64,000 nt of DNA from Natrinema sp. DC36 (lineage in GTDB: Archaea; Halobacteriota; Halobacteria; Halobacteriales; Natrialbaceae): contig NZ_CP084472.1 of NCBI RefSeq assembly GCF_020405225.1, forward strand, positions 744,001 to 808,000. The letters are read 5' to 3'. Position 1 is the stretch's first letter. The number at the start of each line of letters is the position of its first letter. Shown here piece by piece: positions 28,591 through 37,895 of the stretch. The translations under genes and the position numbers were made by a program. The notes beneath the pieces were generated by a model. It worked only from the letters and a program-made list of their open reading frames with translations. It searched no databases and had not been told where the DNA came from.

Positions 28591-28643
28591 GACCGCTGGA
28601 ACACGCCACACGCTTAACACGCTACTTCGCTAACCTGCGAGCG

Positions 28644-30770
28644 ATGGGACGGTTATCCGCACTCTTCGATCCCGAGACCGTCGCCGTGGTCGGCGCGACC
28701 GACCGCGAGGGCGCGGTCGGCCGGGCGATCCTCGAGAACCTGCGCGACGAGTTCGCGGGCGAGGTCGTGCCGATCAACCCGTCGCGCGACGAGGTACTCG
28801 GGCTCGAGTGTTATCCGGACGCGTCGAGTGCGCCGCCGATCGATCTGGCGGTGGTCGTGGTTCCGCCCGAGATCGTGATCGAGTCGACCCGCGACCTCGC
28901 CGAGGCGGGCACCGAGAACGTCGTCGTCATCACCGCGGGCTTCGCGGAGACCGGCGGCGAAGGTGCCAAGCGCGAACGGCAACTCCGCGCCGTCGCCGGC
29001 GAACACGACCTCAACGTCGTCGGACCGAACAGTCTGGGGATCATGGCCACGTCGAACGGCATGAACGCCACGTTCGGTCCCGAAAGCGCGCTCGAGGGCT
29101 CGATCTCTTTCATGAGCCAGTCGGGCGCGTTCATCACCGCCGTCCTCGACTGGGCCAACGAACAGGGAATCGGGTTTCGAGACGTGGTTTCGCTGGGGAA
29201 CAAGACCGTTCTGGACGAGACGGACTTCGTCCGCGAGTGGGGCGACGACCCGGACACCGACGTCATCATCGGCTACTTAGAGGATATCGGTGACGGTCGG
29301 GGCTTCATCGAAGCGGCCCGCGAGGTGACCGCGGACACCCCGATCGTGCTCGTCAAGTCCGGCCGGACGGCCGCCGGCGCGCAGGCCGCTTCCTCGCACA
29401 CCGGCGCGATCGCCGGCAGCGAACGGGCGTACGAGGCCGGTCTCGAGCAGGCCGGGGTCCTGCGCGCCCGCTCGGTCCAGGAACTGTTCGACTACGCGCG
29501 GGCGCTTTCGGGGCTGCCCGAACCCGAAACCGACGGCGTCGCGGTCGTGACTAACGCTGGCGGTCCCGGCGTCCTGACGACCGACGCCGTCGGCGACTCG
29601 TCGCTCGAGATGGCCTCCTTTACCGACGAAACGATCGACGCACTTGCCGAGGCGATGCCCGACGAAGCCAACGTCTACAACCCGATCGACGCCATCGGCG
29701 ACGCCGACGTCGATCGGTTCGGCGAGGCCCTCGAGATCGCGCTCGACGATCCGAACGTCGGCAGCGCCGTGGTCGTCGCCGCGCCGACCGCGGTCCTGTC
29801 GTACGACGACCTCGCCAACCGGGTGATCGAGACGCTCGAGGTCCACGAAACGCCCGTCGTCACGTGTCTCATGGGCGGGAAACGGGCTCGCGACGCCGAG
29901 GAAACGCTGCGCGAGTCGGGCGTTCCGAACTACTTCGATCCCGCTCGAGCGGTCTCGGGACTCGACGCGCTCGCTCGCTTCCGCGATATTCGCGAGCGAA
30001 CGGTCGACGAGCCCGCACCGTTCGACGTCGATCGCGAACGCGCCCGCGAGATTCTAGAGCGCGTCCGGCGTCGGGACGACAACCGCCTCGGCGTGGAGTC
30101 GATGGACTTGCTCGAGGCCTACGGCATCCCGACCCCGCGGGGGGAGATCGTCGACGATCCCGACCGCGCCCGCGAGGTCGCCGAATCGATCGCGGGCGAC
30201 GTCGTCCTGAAGATCGTCAGCCCCGACATCTCACACAAGTCCGACATCGGTGGCGTCAAAGTCGGCGTAGCGGACGAGGACGTTTACGACGCCTACGAGG
30301 ACGTGGTCGCTCGAGCGCGAAACTACCAGCCCGGCGCCACGATCGTCGGCGTGCAGATCCAGGAGCTGCTCGACCTCGAGTCCGCGACCGAGACCATCGT
30401 CGGGATGAACCGCGACCCGCAGTTCGGGCCATTGCTGCTGTTCGGACTCGGCGGCATCTTCGTCGAAATCCTCGAGGATACGTCGGTCCGCGTCGCGCCG
30501 ATCGGCGAGGGCGAGGCCCGCGACATGGTCGACGAGATTCGGGCGGCACCGCTGTTGCGCGGCGCTCGCGGCCGCGAACCCGCGGACGTCGAGCGCGTCG
30601 TCGAGACGATCCAGCGGCTCTCCCAGCTGGTGACGGACTTCCCGTCGATCCTCGAACTCGACATCAACCCGCTCGTGGCCGGCCCGGAGGGCGTACAGGC
30701 GATCGATCTTCGACTGACCGTCGATCCGGACGAACTCGACGCGGACGAACCCGACACGGAGGAACCATGA
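28644..30770 (+). CDS. acd: acetate--CoA ligase (ADP-forming), fused alpha and beta subunits
   Basis: 708 residues. Residues 1-130 are the CoA-binding domain (FDPETVAVVGATDREGAVG), 140-460 the ligase-CoA domains with the phosphohistidine His252 in QAASSHTGAIAGSERAYEAG, and 480-708 the ATP-grasp domain (VVLKIVSPDISHKSDIGGVK, with the second histidine). The enzyme makes ATP and acetate from acetyl-CoA and ADP. The fused form is normal in haloarchaea. A TTAA-type TATA element about 28 bases upstream would give a leaderless message; the right end of the IS element is only 53 bases before the ATG. The next gene overlaps by ATGA. Confidence 0.93.
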   Translation: MGRLSALFDPETVAVVGATDREGAVGRAILENLRDEFAGEVVPINPSRDEVLGLECYPDASSAPPIDLAVVVVPPEIVIESTRDLAEAGTENVVVITAGFAETGGEGAKRERQLRAVAGEHDLNVVGPNSLGIMATSNGMNATFGPESALEGSISFMSQSGAFITAVLDWANEQGIGFRDVVSLGNKTVLDETDFVREWGDDPDTDVIIGYLEDIGDGRGFIEAAREVTADTPIVLVKSGRTAAGAQAASSHTGAIAGSERAYEAGLEQAGVLRARSVQELFDYARALSGLPEPETDGVAVVTNAGGPGVLTTDAVGDSSLEMASFTDETIDALAEAMPDEANVYNPIDAIGDADVDRFGEALEIALDDPNVGSAVVVAAPTAVLSYDDLANRVIETLEVHETPVVTCLMGGKRARDAEETLRESGVPNYFDPARAVSGLDALARFRDIRERTVDEPAPFDVDRERAREILERVRRRDDNRLGVESMDLLEAYGIPTPRGEIVDDPDRAREVAESIAGDVVLKIVSPDISHKSDIGGVKVGVADEDVYDAYEDVVARARNYQPGATIVGVQIQELLDLESATETIVGMNRDPQFGPLLLFGLGGIFVEILEDTSVRVAPIGEGEARDMVDEIRAAPLLRGARGREPADVERVVETIQRLSQLVTDFPSILELDINPLVAGPEGVQAIDLRLTVDPDELDADEPDTEEP

Positions 30771-31915
30771 CCGACACCGATCCAGAACCCGAATCCACGG
30801 ACATCGAAACCGATACTGACACCGAAAGCGGCACCGATAGCACGTCCGGCGACACCCCCGTCGAGACGCTGCTCGTCAGCTCGCTCGAGGAGAGCACCGG
30901 CAAGACGGCCATCACGCTGGCGCTCGCTCGTCTCGCGCGGGACGAAGGGGACAGCGTCGGCTACATGAAACCGAAGGGCACCCGGCTGCAGAGCAACGTC
31001 GGGAAGACCCTCGACGAGGACCCGCTGCTCGCCCGCGAACTGCTCGGGCTCGAGGCCGAGATGCACGACCTCGAGCCCGTCGTCTACTCGCCGACGTTTA
31101 TCGAGCAGGCGATCCGCGGGCGCGAGGATCCGGACGAACTGCGCGAGCGCGTCCGAGAGGCGTTCGAGACGCTCGCAACCGATCACGACCGGATGTTCGT
31201 CGAGGGCGGCGGCCGGTACGATGTCGGCGGAATCGTCGACATCGCGGACCCCGATATCGCCGACCTCCTCGACGCGCGCGTGCTGCTGGTCGCGCCCTAC
31301 GAGATCCCCGCGGACGTCGACGACGTCATCGCCGCCGCCGAGGCGTTCGGCGACCGACTCGCCGGCGTCGTCTTCAACGACGTTCCCGACGCGGCCTACG
31401 ACGGGCTCGAGACGGACGTCGTCCCGTTCCTCGAGGGGCGCGGGATTCCGGTCCACGGGGTGCTCCCGAGCGAACGGGAGCTGTCGGGCGTGACGGTCGC
31501 CGAACTCGCGGACGAACTCGGCGCGTCGGTGCTCGTCGATGACGGACAGGACGGCTACGTCGAACGCTTTACCGTCGGCGCGATGGGGCCGGACAGCGCC
31601 CTGCGACACTTCCGCCGGACGAGAGACGCCGCCGTCATCACCGGCGGCGACCGCGCCGAGATTCACACCGCCGCGCTCGAGGCTCCCGGCGTCCGCTGTC
31701 TCATCCTCACCGGCGGCCACCGGCCCCCGAGAGCGATCGTCGGGCAGGCCAGCGAGAAGGGCGTCCCGATCCTCGCGGTGCAGACGGACACGCTCACGAC
31801 GGTCGAGCGCGCAGAGGACGTCGTCCGAAGCGGCCGGACTCGAGACGCTGATACCGTCGACCGGATGCAACGGCTGCTGTCCGATCACGCCGCCGTCGAC
31901 TCGATTCTGGGGTAG
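30767..31915 (+). CDS. phosphotransacetylase N-terminal-like protein (AAA/BioD-like plus DRTGG domain)
   Basis: 382 residues. After an acidic, threonine-rich leader of about 35 residues comes a BioD-like P-loop domain: LLVSSLEESTGKTAITLALA (Walker A variant), MFVEGGGRYDVGGIVDIADP. Residues 240-380 match the DRTGG domain: VERFTVGAMGPDSALRHFRR and AVITGGDRAEIHTAALEAP. This is the regulatory N-terminal part of large bacterial Pta without the catalytic transacetylase domain. It starts inside the acd stop codon (ATGA) and so probably works with or regulates the acyl-CoA synthetase; that link is inference. The frame stays open far upstream as an acd shadow. Confidence 0.87.
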   Translation: MTDTDPEPESTDIETDTDTESGTDSTSGDTPVETLLVSSLEESTGKTAITLALARLARDEGDSVGYMKPKGTRLQSNVGKTLDEDPLLARELLGLEAEMHDLEPVVYSPTFIEQAIRGREDPDELRERVREAFETLATDHDRMFVEGGGRYDVGGIVDIADPDIADLLDARVLLVAPYEIPADVDDVIAAAEAFGDRLAGVVFNDVPDAAYDGLETDVVPFLEGRGIPVHGVLPSERELSGVTVAELADELGASVLVDDGQDGYVERFTVGAMGPDSALRHFRRTRDAAVITGGDRAEIHTAALEAPGVRCLILTGGHRPPRAIVGQASEKGVPILAVQTDTLTTVERAEDVVRSGRTRDADTVDRMQRLLSDHAAVDSILG

Positions 31916-32020
31916 GCTCGAGTGTGGGGATTCGGGATCGTGCTCGTCCTCGGATCGACGACTGTCGGATCCGACAACAAGGACTATCCTGTCTGACTAA
32001 AAGTTAAGAGTCCGCCGCGC

Positions 32021-32326
32021 ATGAGCCCAGACATGGACGACACTCCCCAAGAAATCACGTCACTCGTCGGCCGCGAGGTTTACTCGAACAACGGCGTCTT
32101 CGTCGGCGAAGTCGAGGATCTCAGGCTGAGCATCGACGGCGAGGCCGTCTCCGGTCTCGCGCTCGCGAACCTGAACAGCGAACTGTTCGCGGACGAAGCC
32201 CGAAGCGGACAGGGAATCATCGTCCCCTACCGCTGGGTCCGCTCCGTCGGCGACGTCATTCTCATCAACGACGTCGTCGAACGCGTTCGCGAACCCGACG
32301 AGGAAGAAGACGAACTGGTAGCGTAA
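32021..32326 (+). CDS. PRC-barrel domain protein
   Basis: 101 residues. TSLVGREVYSNNGVFVGEVE opens a PRC-barrel, continued by LRLSIDGEAVSGLALANLN and IIVPYRWVRSVGDVILINDV. This short form is universal in haloarchaea; related euryarchaeal proteins were proposed to act in cell division or RNA metabolism. Two ATGs are possible, at 32021 and 32033; a TATA-like aaaagttaag at 31999-32008 would suit the second as a leaderless start. Confidence 0.88.
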   Translation: MSPDMDDTPQEITSLVGREVYSNNGVFVGEVEDLRLSIDGEAVSGLALANLNSELFADEARSGQGIIVPYRWVRSVGDVILINDVVERVREPDEEEDELVA

Positions 32327-32344
32327 CTCGATTCTACGGTCCTC

Positions 32345-33805
32345 TCAGCTCCCGTTCGAGCCCTCGCTGCCCCCTCCTTCGACGCCCATCGCGTCGAACA
32401 GCGTCCGCTTGACCGCTTCTTCGGTCAACTCGAGTAGCGTCTCCCGCGTGTCCTCCGAGATCTCGATCCCGGTGAAGATCCCCAGCGGGATCTCCGCGCT
32501 GGCTTGCGTGGAGTGGCCGGCCGTCTCGCCGATCTCCCCGTAGGCGTCGTCGAGCACCTTGCCGATATTGATGCGGATATCCTTCGAGCGACCGGCGAGG
32601 AAGATCGTCTCGTCGGCGATCCCGAAGACGGCGGTCGTGGTGACCCCCTCGAGATTGAGCAGGTGGCTGGCGGCCTGGGTGAGCGCCTCGCGGTCGCGGA
32701 CGAAGCCCGCGTTGGAGACGAGGTGACTCCCCTGGACGTCGCGATTGGTGATGGCCTCCGCGAGCACGTCCAGCGTCTCGGGGGACATCGACGGCGACTC
32801 CACTTGCTCGAGGGTGTCGTGGTTCGCGAACGGATAGAGGTAGGCGGCGGCGGTCAGATCGGCGGGGGTGGTGTCGCGTTTGAAATCCAGCGTCTCCGCG
32901 CGGATACCGTAGAGTAAGGCCGTGGCGACCTCCTCGGAGACGTTCATGTCGAACTCCTGGATGTACTTCGTCATGATCGTCGACGTCGAGGACATGTTCG
33001 GTCGGATGTCGACGAACTCGGGTTCGACCCCGTCATCGGTCTCGGATTCGTGGTGATCGATGACGATGTCGATCGGGAGGTCCATCTCGCCCGAGGTCGC
33101 GTGATCGACCAGGGCTACGGTGTCGTAGATCGAGTGGTCTTCGATCTCGTCCCACTGGACGAGGTCTATCCCGAGCAGATTGACGAACGCTCGGTTCTCC
33201 TGGTGGCCGACGTCCCCGAGATAGATGATGTCGGATTCGATGCCGAGATGGTCGGCGATCGCCTGCAGCGCCGCCGCGCTGGCGATCGAGTCCGGATCCG
33301 GGCTGTCCTGGGTGACGATCGCCAGCCGCGTCGACGTCTGCTCGACGATTTCGGCGAGCTTCCCCGCGTTGTACTCGAGTTCGCCCGACTCGAGGGCGCG
33401 CAGGGCGGATTCAGCGATGACCGTGGAGGGGTTGATGACGATGTCCGCCCCGAGTTCGGAGAGCTCGTCGCCGGAGACGGGATCGCTCGCGCGGGCGACG
33501 ATGAACTGGTCGCCGTCGCTCTCGCGGATGTGTTCGACGGCGCGCTTGTTGGACTCGACGTCCGAGGCGAGGATGAGGATGACATCGCGGTCGGCCACGA
33601 GGTCGGCGACGCCGGATTCCCGGATGTCGGCCGTCCGGGCGTCCAGGTCCTGGTCGCGGAGCGATTCGACGCGGCTCTCGTCCTGATCGACGATAAAGAC
33701 GTCTTTCCCCTGTTCGACGAGTTCCTCCGCGACGGCGTAGCCCACGCTCCCACACCCCAAGATAGCGTAGTCAGAGATCGACGAAATCGTAACCCCCGTG
33801 CTCAT
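32345..33805 (-). CDS. DHH-family phosphoesterase with TrkA-N domain
   Basis: 486 residues from the ATG at 33805. Residues 10-140 form a better-preserved Rossmann/TrkA-N fold than in the paralogue at 1475-2971 (YAILGCGSVGYAVAEELVEQ, then GKDVFIVDQDESRVESLRDQ). DHH core: LAIVTQDSPDPDSIASAAAL, VALVDHATSGEM, DIVIDHHESETDD. The DHHA1 end has the variant GETAGHSTQASAEIPLG. The NAD/nucleotide domain may sense a nucleotide that controls hydrolysis. The gene ends 18 bases from the convergent PRC gene. Confidence 0.88.
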   Translation of the reverse strand: MSTGVTISSISDYAILGCGSVGYAVAEELVEQGKDVFIVDQDESRVESLRDQDLDARTADIRESGVADLVADRDVILILASDVESNKRAVEHIRESDGDQFIVARASDPVSGDELSELGADIVINPSTVIAESALRALESGELEYNAGKLAEIVEQTSTRLAIVTQDSPDPDSIASAAALQAIADHLGIESDIIYLGDVGHQENRAFVNLLGIDLVQWDEIEDHSIYDTVALVDHATSGEMDLPIDIVIDHHESETDDGVEPEFVDIRPNMSSTSTIMTKYIQEFDMNVSEEVATALLYGIRAETLDFKRDTTPADLTAAAYLYPFANHDTLEQVESPSMSPETLDVLAEAITNRDVQGSHLVSNAGFVRDREALTQAASHLLNLEGVTTTAVFGIADETIFLAGRSKDIRINIGKVLDDAYGEIGETAGHSTQASAEIPLGIFTGIEISEDTRETLLELTEEAVKRTLFDAMGVEGGGSEGSNGS

Positions 33806-33972
33806 ATGCCCGAGTGGTCGGACCGGCCGCACTTAACGCTCCCGAAGAGTGGCACAAAGTGATGGTTCAGTTCGGATGACTCGAGGGCGATGGCTGTTTC
33901 GCCCGTGGATCACTGCCACGCTGCCCGCCAAGGGAAACGTATTTGAACGACCGAGGGAAAGTCGCAGGTACA

Positions 33973-34046
33973 GGGCCGGTAGCTCAGTTCGGCAGAGCGT
34001 CTGACTCTTAATCAGACGGTCGCGTGTTCAAATCGCGCCCGGCCCG
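33973..34046 (+). tRNA. tRNA-Lys (anticodon CTT)
   Basis: Acceptor GGGCCGG (33973-33979) pairs with CCGGCCC (34039-34045), discriminator G. Anticodon stem TCTGA/TCAGA surrounds CTCTTAA with CTT as anticodon; T arm GCGTG-TTCAAAT-CGCGC. No intron, no encoded CCA. Its 3' half is the attachment site of the island that follows; pieces of the same sequence recur at 49414-49428 and 49529-49546. Confidence 0.95.
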
Positions 34047-34050
34047 CTTC
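34007..34050 (+). repeat. left attachment site (attL) within tRNA-Lys
   Basis: From the anticodon to just past the tRNA end. Two parts recur at the other end of the island: CTTAATCAGACGGTC at 34007-34021 (15 of 15 at 49414-49428) and the 18 bases 34033-34050 (18 of 18 at 49529-49546). Confidence 0.85.
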
Positions 34051-34748
34051 CTTTCTTCTGGATTGTGAGTTACGCTAATCGGTAGACTGCGTCGTGTCTG
34101 TCTCCAAAATAGCAATTCTCCCCGTTGAGTTGAGTCATTCAGTGAACGACGCCCCGTCACGCCTGGCATCTATCAATAGTTCGCGCGCACACCACTTCAC
34201 CCTGTTGGTCGTTATCATTCTATTCTCTGAGGCGATCAATCGATCCTCCGAACAGACAATAGACAAAATTCCGCCCTACTCAGAGATGTCTATTTTTGAG
34301 TAGTTGTACTGTCACCGCAGACAATAAGGCGCAACAAGAGGGAAGCCCAGCTTTGGTATTTGAGCTGGTCTCAACTACATAACTTTGAATTAGAATATCC
34401 AAAGTCAGGGTATATTTATAACTCTGATGCAAGTCCCTTATGCTAGTCTCAATAATGGTTAAATTCCGCGCGCGTGAGCACCCCACTTCTGATCAAAGGG
34501 GCCCATTATCTTATTATAAAAAGACCTACAGCAATAACAGTCGGGAACGCAGATCTCGGAGATATCTCCGTACCCTCAGTGGCGCGATCCCGAATCGGAG
34601 ATTCGAAACCGGCCACGAACCGCTTAAGGATGGGCCCGCCTGAGGGTTAGACTGCCTCCGCAGGACAGTGCTCGTTGTTCTATCAACTAATTCGGATTAA
34701 ACCGGAACCAGCAAACTTAGACTCGTGTCCGCATGAGGACATCCACCA
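34047..34748. other. non-coding left end of the island
   Basis: No credible gene. It holds first copies of three sequence blocks that recur in the same order at 38.4-38.9 kb: a block at 34141-34170, a cgcgcgcgtgag block at 34469-34500, and the foldable element at 34577-34676. A perfect 14-base palindrome CGGAGATATCTCCG lies at 34557-34570 and a TATA-like ttattataaaaag at 34511-34523. Confidence 0.6.
34577..34676 (+). ncRNA. candidate structured RNA element, copy 1
   Basis: Stem GTGGC (34579-34583)/GCCAC (34612-34616) encloses hairpin CGAATC-GGA-GATTCG (34591-34605). A further hairpin CTG-CCT-CCGC-AGG-A-CAG lies at 34652-34668. Copy 2 at 38825-38924 keeps every stem with paired base changes. 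A TATA-like sequence lies 55-65 bases upstream, so a short transcript is possible. Strand is not certain. No known RNA family recognised. Confidence 0.5.
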
Positions 34749-36281
34749 ATGTGCTTGGAAAGCAAAGATTCAGAAGTAGAATCCAATCTTGATGCCAGTC
34801 TAAAAACACAGGACAAGCCGATCATTGATGCCTTCTCGCATGTGGAACATCAAGCCCTTCTAACAATAGAGACGGCCGAGAAAGTCAATCTAAGCGATTA
34901 ATAAGTACGTAGACAACTGAAAGACCTTGCGAGTCGGGATATTCTGGGAATGGTGGTTCGAAGGACAGATAGGGAAAGAGATATATTGGAACTGTTAGTA
35001 TGTGTGTATATGTCGAAGGTTAAGCCGGACACACCTAACTTAGATATCTCTCGCTCATTCTGGCTCGATCTCGAAACCCCATATGGACTTATTGACGATG
35101 AATGGGATCGATATAGGTCCCAGCTCAACCAATATGTCATAGAGGACTACAGAATAAGTAAGGAATTGTTAAAAGTTCATTGGTGTCTCGAACGAGAATT
35201 AAGCCAAATTCCATATGAACGAGAACCACTACTTAGTCATATTCTTGATGATAATGAAGAATACGGAAAGAACATCCTCTGTGCATATCGATTTGCAAAT
35301 GGAAAGAATAAGAAACGTGTTGTCGCCTGTTTTGAAGAGATAGAAGGGGAAGTTGCCGGTGCGGATTTCATCACTCTCTATGAGGATATTATGGAGTCAG
35401 GGAGTAGAGATGCAATGGTGTCTATGATTCAACTGTTTAAACCAGAGGTACTCCGGAATATATTGGGTCTCCAGTATTGCTACGGTAGGAAACCTCAACT
35501 AATTCGTCACTCAGAGTCTAAATTAGAAAAGTTAGATGCGCTCAATATCGATAAAGTTGCGGAATCACTAGAACACATCACAGACTCGTACCGGCCGTGG
35601 CATAGTTTCACACATGATGAAAAACTCTACTTCCTAATCAAACGTCGTCTCGGAGACGAAGTCGAGAGACAAGTTGATGAAAATCTCGAGGAGGAACCGG
35701 CTGAGTTTGTTGTACTGATTTTTGATGGAACAGAACTCCAGATATTTTCAGAGAAAAAGAAAATCGCGTCTAATGCTCTAAGTGGAATCAATGAAGCCAT
35801 AGAACAGACTTTCCAGGAAGAGGAAGACGATGATGGGATTGATGAAGATGAGATCGAAGACCACCAGTTCGATGATATGGGTCAAGAACTTACTTATGAA
35901 GAGCTCAAGTCCGCAATAGGTCTTGCTAAAGATATTGAAGACAATACTGATTTGGTTCTTAAGGGTGTAAACGTAGAGAACGCTGATCTCCCGAACAGTC
36001 CGGAAATCCAGCTAAAAGCTAACGAAGGTGTTCAGGAAACATTAGATTGGTTCGAAGAGCGAAACGTTGAACTCCTCAATCACCCGGATGATGTGAAAAA
36101 TATTACGTTTGTTTATGAAGGTCGGGACTTCACACTCCTACCTCGGGAAGGCTCATCAAAGGGTGAAGAGGGGTGGATCTTCCGGTATAATGCATCGTAT
36201 CCGAGTGACGAAGAACGCGAAGAGTTTGAGGGGCAAATAAAGGAGTACATGGACGTAGAGGTCCGGTTTGAGAAATCTTGA
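34749..36281 (+). pseudogene. winged-helix gene interrupted by tandem stops (N-terminal wHTH plus unknown body)
   Basis: Reading from the ATG at 34749 gives 50 residues ending in TIETAEKVNLSD, then TAA TAA, then in the same frame VRRQLKDLASRDILGMVVRR and on without a break to 36281. The text across the stops is that of one winged helix-turn-helix domain with the stops in the recognition region. The remaining body can be made as a 443-residue protein from the ATG at 34950. It is very acidic, with an EEEDDDGIDEDEIEDHQFDD stretch near residue 300, and matches no family I know. Whether it is a decayed gene, two proteins, or readthrough is open. The next gene overlaps by four bases. Confidence 0.55.
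34950..36281 (+). CDS. acidic protein of unknown function, body of the split wHTH gene
   Basis: 443 residues if started at the ATG at 34950. Contains no recognised domain beyond the tail of the winged helix. Residues 100-240 look alpha-helical; residues 300-330 are a Glu/Asp-rich linker; the C-terminal 100 residues (NITFVYEGRDFTLLPREG) look like a small alpha/beta domain. The long intact frame with no further stop argues that it is still under selection. It is translationally coupled to the nuclease-like gene downstream, so the two proteins probably act together. Confidence 0.6.
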   Translation: MVVRRTDRERDILELLVCVYMSKVKPDTPNLDISRSFWLDLETPYGLIDDEWDRYRSQLNQYVIEDYRISKELLKVHWCLERELSQIPYEREPLLSHILDDNEEYGKNILCAYRFANGKNKKRVVACFEEIEGEVAGADFITLYEDIMESGSRDAMVSMIQLFKPEVLRNILGLQYCYGRKPQLIRHSESKLEKLDALNIDKVAESLEHITDSYRPWHSFTHDEKLYFLIKRRLGDEVERQVDENLEEEPAEFVVLIFDGTELQIFSEKKKIASNALSGINEAIEQTFQEEEDDDGIDEDEIEDHQFDDMGQELTYEELKSAIGLAKDIEDNTDLVLKGVNVENADLPNSPEIQLKANEGVQETLDWFEERNVELLNHPDDVKNITFVYEGRDFTLLPREGSSKGEEGWIFRYNASYPSDEEREEFEGQIKEYMDVEVRFEKS

Positions 36282-37687
36282 TCAGCTCGAACCATATCCT
36301 AAAAGACGGAAAGACGAATCTGTCTAGTTCTGAGCGTACGAAAGCCAAGGAATTGCAATCGACGGGACTGTGCGAGATTCAGGAGCACCAGTACATAGAC
36401 TGTGTTGATCCCGATGATGAAGACTATTTTCAGATATTAGATAAGGGTTGTAGAGGGAAAATCCAGGTATCTACATCAGATAAGCATACTAGCTGTCCTG
36501 AGTGTGGACGAGACATATACTTATCTGATAAGGATATTAAGCAAAGCTCAAGGATAGCTCTAAAAGAGTCTGGTATCTACAGTTTTGTCCGTGATAAGGT
36601 AAAGGACGTGTTAGAGTGTTCAGTCAGTAAAAAGAGAAACGGATTAGTGTATAACGGTGATCGCCTTGAACCAGTATTTGAGGCTCATACTGACACAGAG
36701 CGGATTACAGTTCATATCCTCCTTGAGCATATCCCTCGAACGACCATCAAATGGCTTCGAATCTACAATCGATCCAGTTTCTTTATACTCCTTGACGGGT
36801 CCTTGAGTTGTTCCGATGAGTTGGATCGACTAGGTCTGCCCTATCTCACAATTAGTGAACTGATCGACAGTGATTCGGAAAAGGCCATTAAAAGCAAATA
36901 TCAAGAGATCACTGAGCGGGGACCTCTTGTAGATATTGAACAACGGGCTTCTATCGCTCTTGAAATGTGTACATCAGATGATGTCCTCAGGCATATGGAT
37001 TGGTCTGACTTTGAGCATTGTGTTGACTCTATGCTAAAATATTCTATCGGTACTTCGCACCTCTATGGTGGAACTGAACCAGGAACTGGAGTTCCTGATG
37101 GCACGCTAACTTTGAATTGGCCTGGTAACGATTGTCTCTACATGTGGGACGCTAAATTTGTTGACTTGTCATCTAATGATGAGACAAATCTGTCTGATGA
37201 ATATAGCAAAATATTCCGCCATCTCCAGGAACTCAATTCGAAGCAACAAACGGAACCCATCTATGACCAGATCCATGGAATATGTTTGTTCTCTCCTGGA
37301 ATTGCGGAAACGAGTATTACTCGTCTCGCGGAATTCATTCAAGAACAAAACCTTCCTTCGGAAACTGAATGGAGAGGTTCGATTTGTTACTTTGGATTAG
37401 ATGCTCTGACTAAGATGACCCAAATGAAGATCGAGAACCGTTCAAATATAAAACAAAAGATGGGGAAGTTCGAGAATGCATTAAATCAATACCTCTCTAC
37501 ACCCGCCAAACATGCTAATGAACCAGAGATGATCAGCAATAGCCAATATCAGGCTGTCCATATCAGCCCAGAGGACATAGAAGCTATTTTCGAATATCTC
37601 TCTGGTCAGAGCAAAGAAACATTTGAATTTGATAAACAAAAACATATGAATTATCTCGAATTTAATTTTTCACTAAGTGATAGCTGA
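36278..37687 (+). CDS. zinc-ribbon protein with PD-(D/E)XK nuclease-like domain
   Basis: 469 residues. Starts with TTG in a TTGA overlap with the stop of the preceding gene. Residues 50-85 hold CRGKI and CPECGRDIY, a probable zinc ribbon. From about residue 225 a restriction-endonuclease-like region follows: HMDWSDFEHCVDSML (helix with Glu, as at the start of Mrr-like folds), GVPDGTL with Asp274, then MWDAKFVD with Asp291 and Lys293. That is the PD...DxK arrangement. No methylase or helicase is adjacent. Likely a nuclease of a two-gene defence or conflict module; targets unknown. Confidence 0.65.
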   Translation: MISSNHILKDGKTNLSSSERTKAKELQSTGLCEIQEHQYIDCVDPDDEDYFQILDKGCRGKIQVSTSDKHTSCPECGRDIYLSDKDIKQSSRIALKESGIYSFVRDKVKDVLECSVSKKRNGLVYNGDRLEPVFEAHTDTERITVHILLEHIPRTTIKWLRIYNRSSFFILLDGSLSCSDELDRLGLPYLTISELIDSDSEKAIKSKYQEITERGPLVDIEQRASIALEMCTSDDVLRHMDWSDFEHCVDSMLKYSIGTSHLYGGTEPGTGVPDGTLTLNWPGNDCLYMWDAKFVDLSSNDETNLSDEYSKIFRHLQELNSKQQTEPIYDQIHGICLFSPGIAETSITRLAEFIQEQNLPSETEWRGSICYFGLDALTKMTQMKIENRSNIKQKMGKFENALNQYLSTPAKHANEPEMISNSQYQAVHISPEDIEAIFEYLSGQSKETFEFDKQKHMNYLEFNFSLSDS

Positions 37688-37895
37688 GATTTCGAGTGAG
37701 ATATACGCTAAATACCCACTCAATAATTGGATCTTCTGTTTTAAATCGAGTCAGGGTCAATTATCCTTGATTCGAAAAGTTCGTCAAAGGCGTCTCTACT
37801 TGTTATTTTTGCTTTTTCTCCTAAGTGTCGACTGGCTCTTGTTATGTAGTGGCGAGCTCTCTGAGCTCACTTCGGTATACATCAAATTTTCTATT

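Noticed and set aside
29864-30766. Upstream extension of the Pta-like frame through acd
   Set aside because: Arg-rich shadow of acd in another frame; the ATGA start at 30767 fits.
34094-34303. 69-codon frame at the left end of the island
   Set aside because: No ribosome site, no family, and it lies across a non-coding repeated block.
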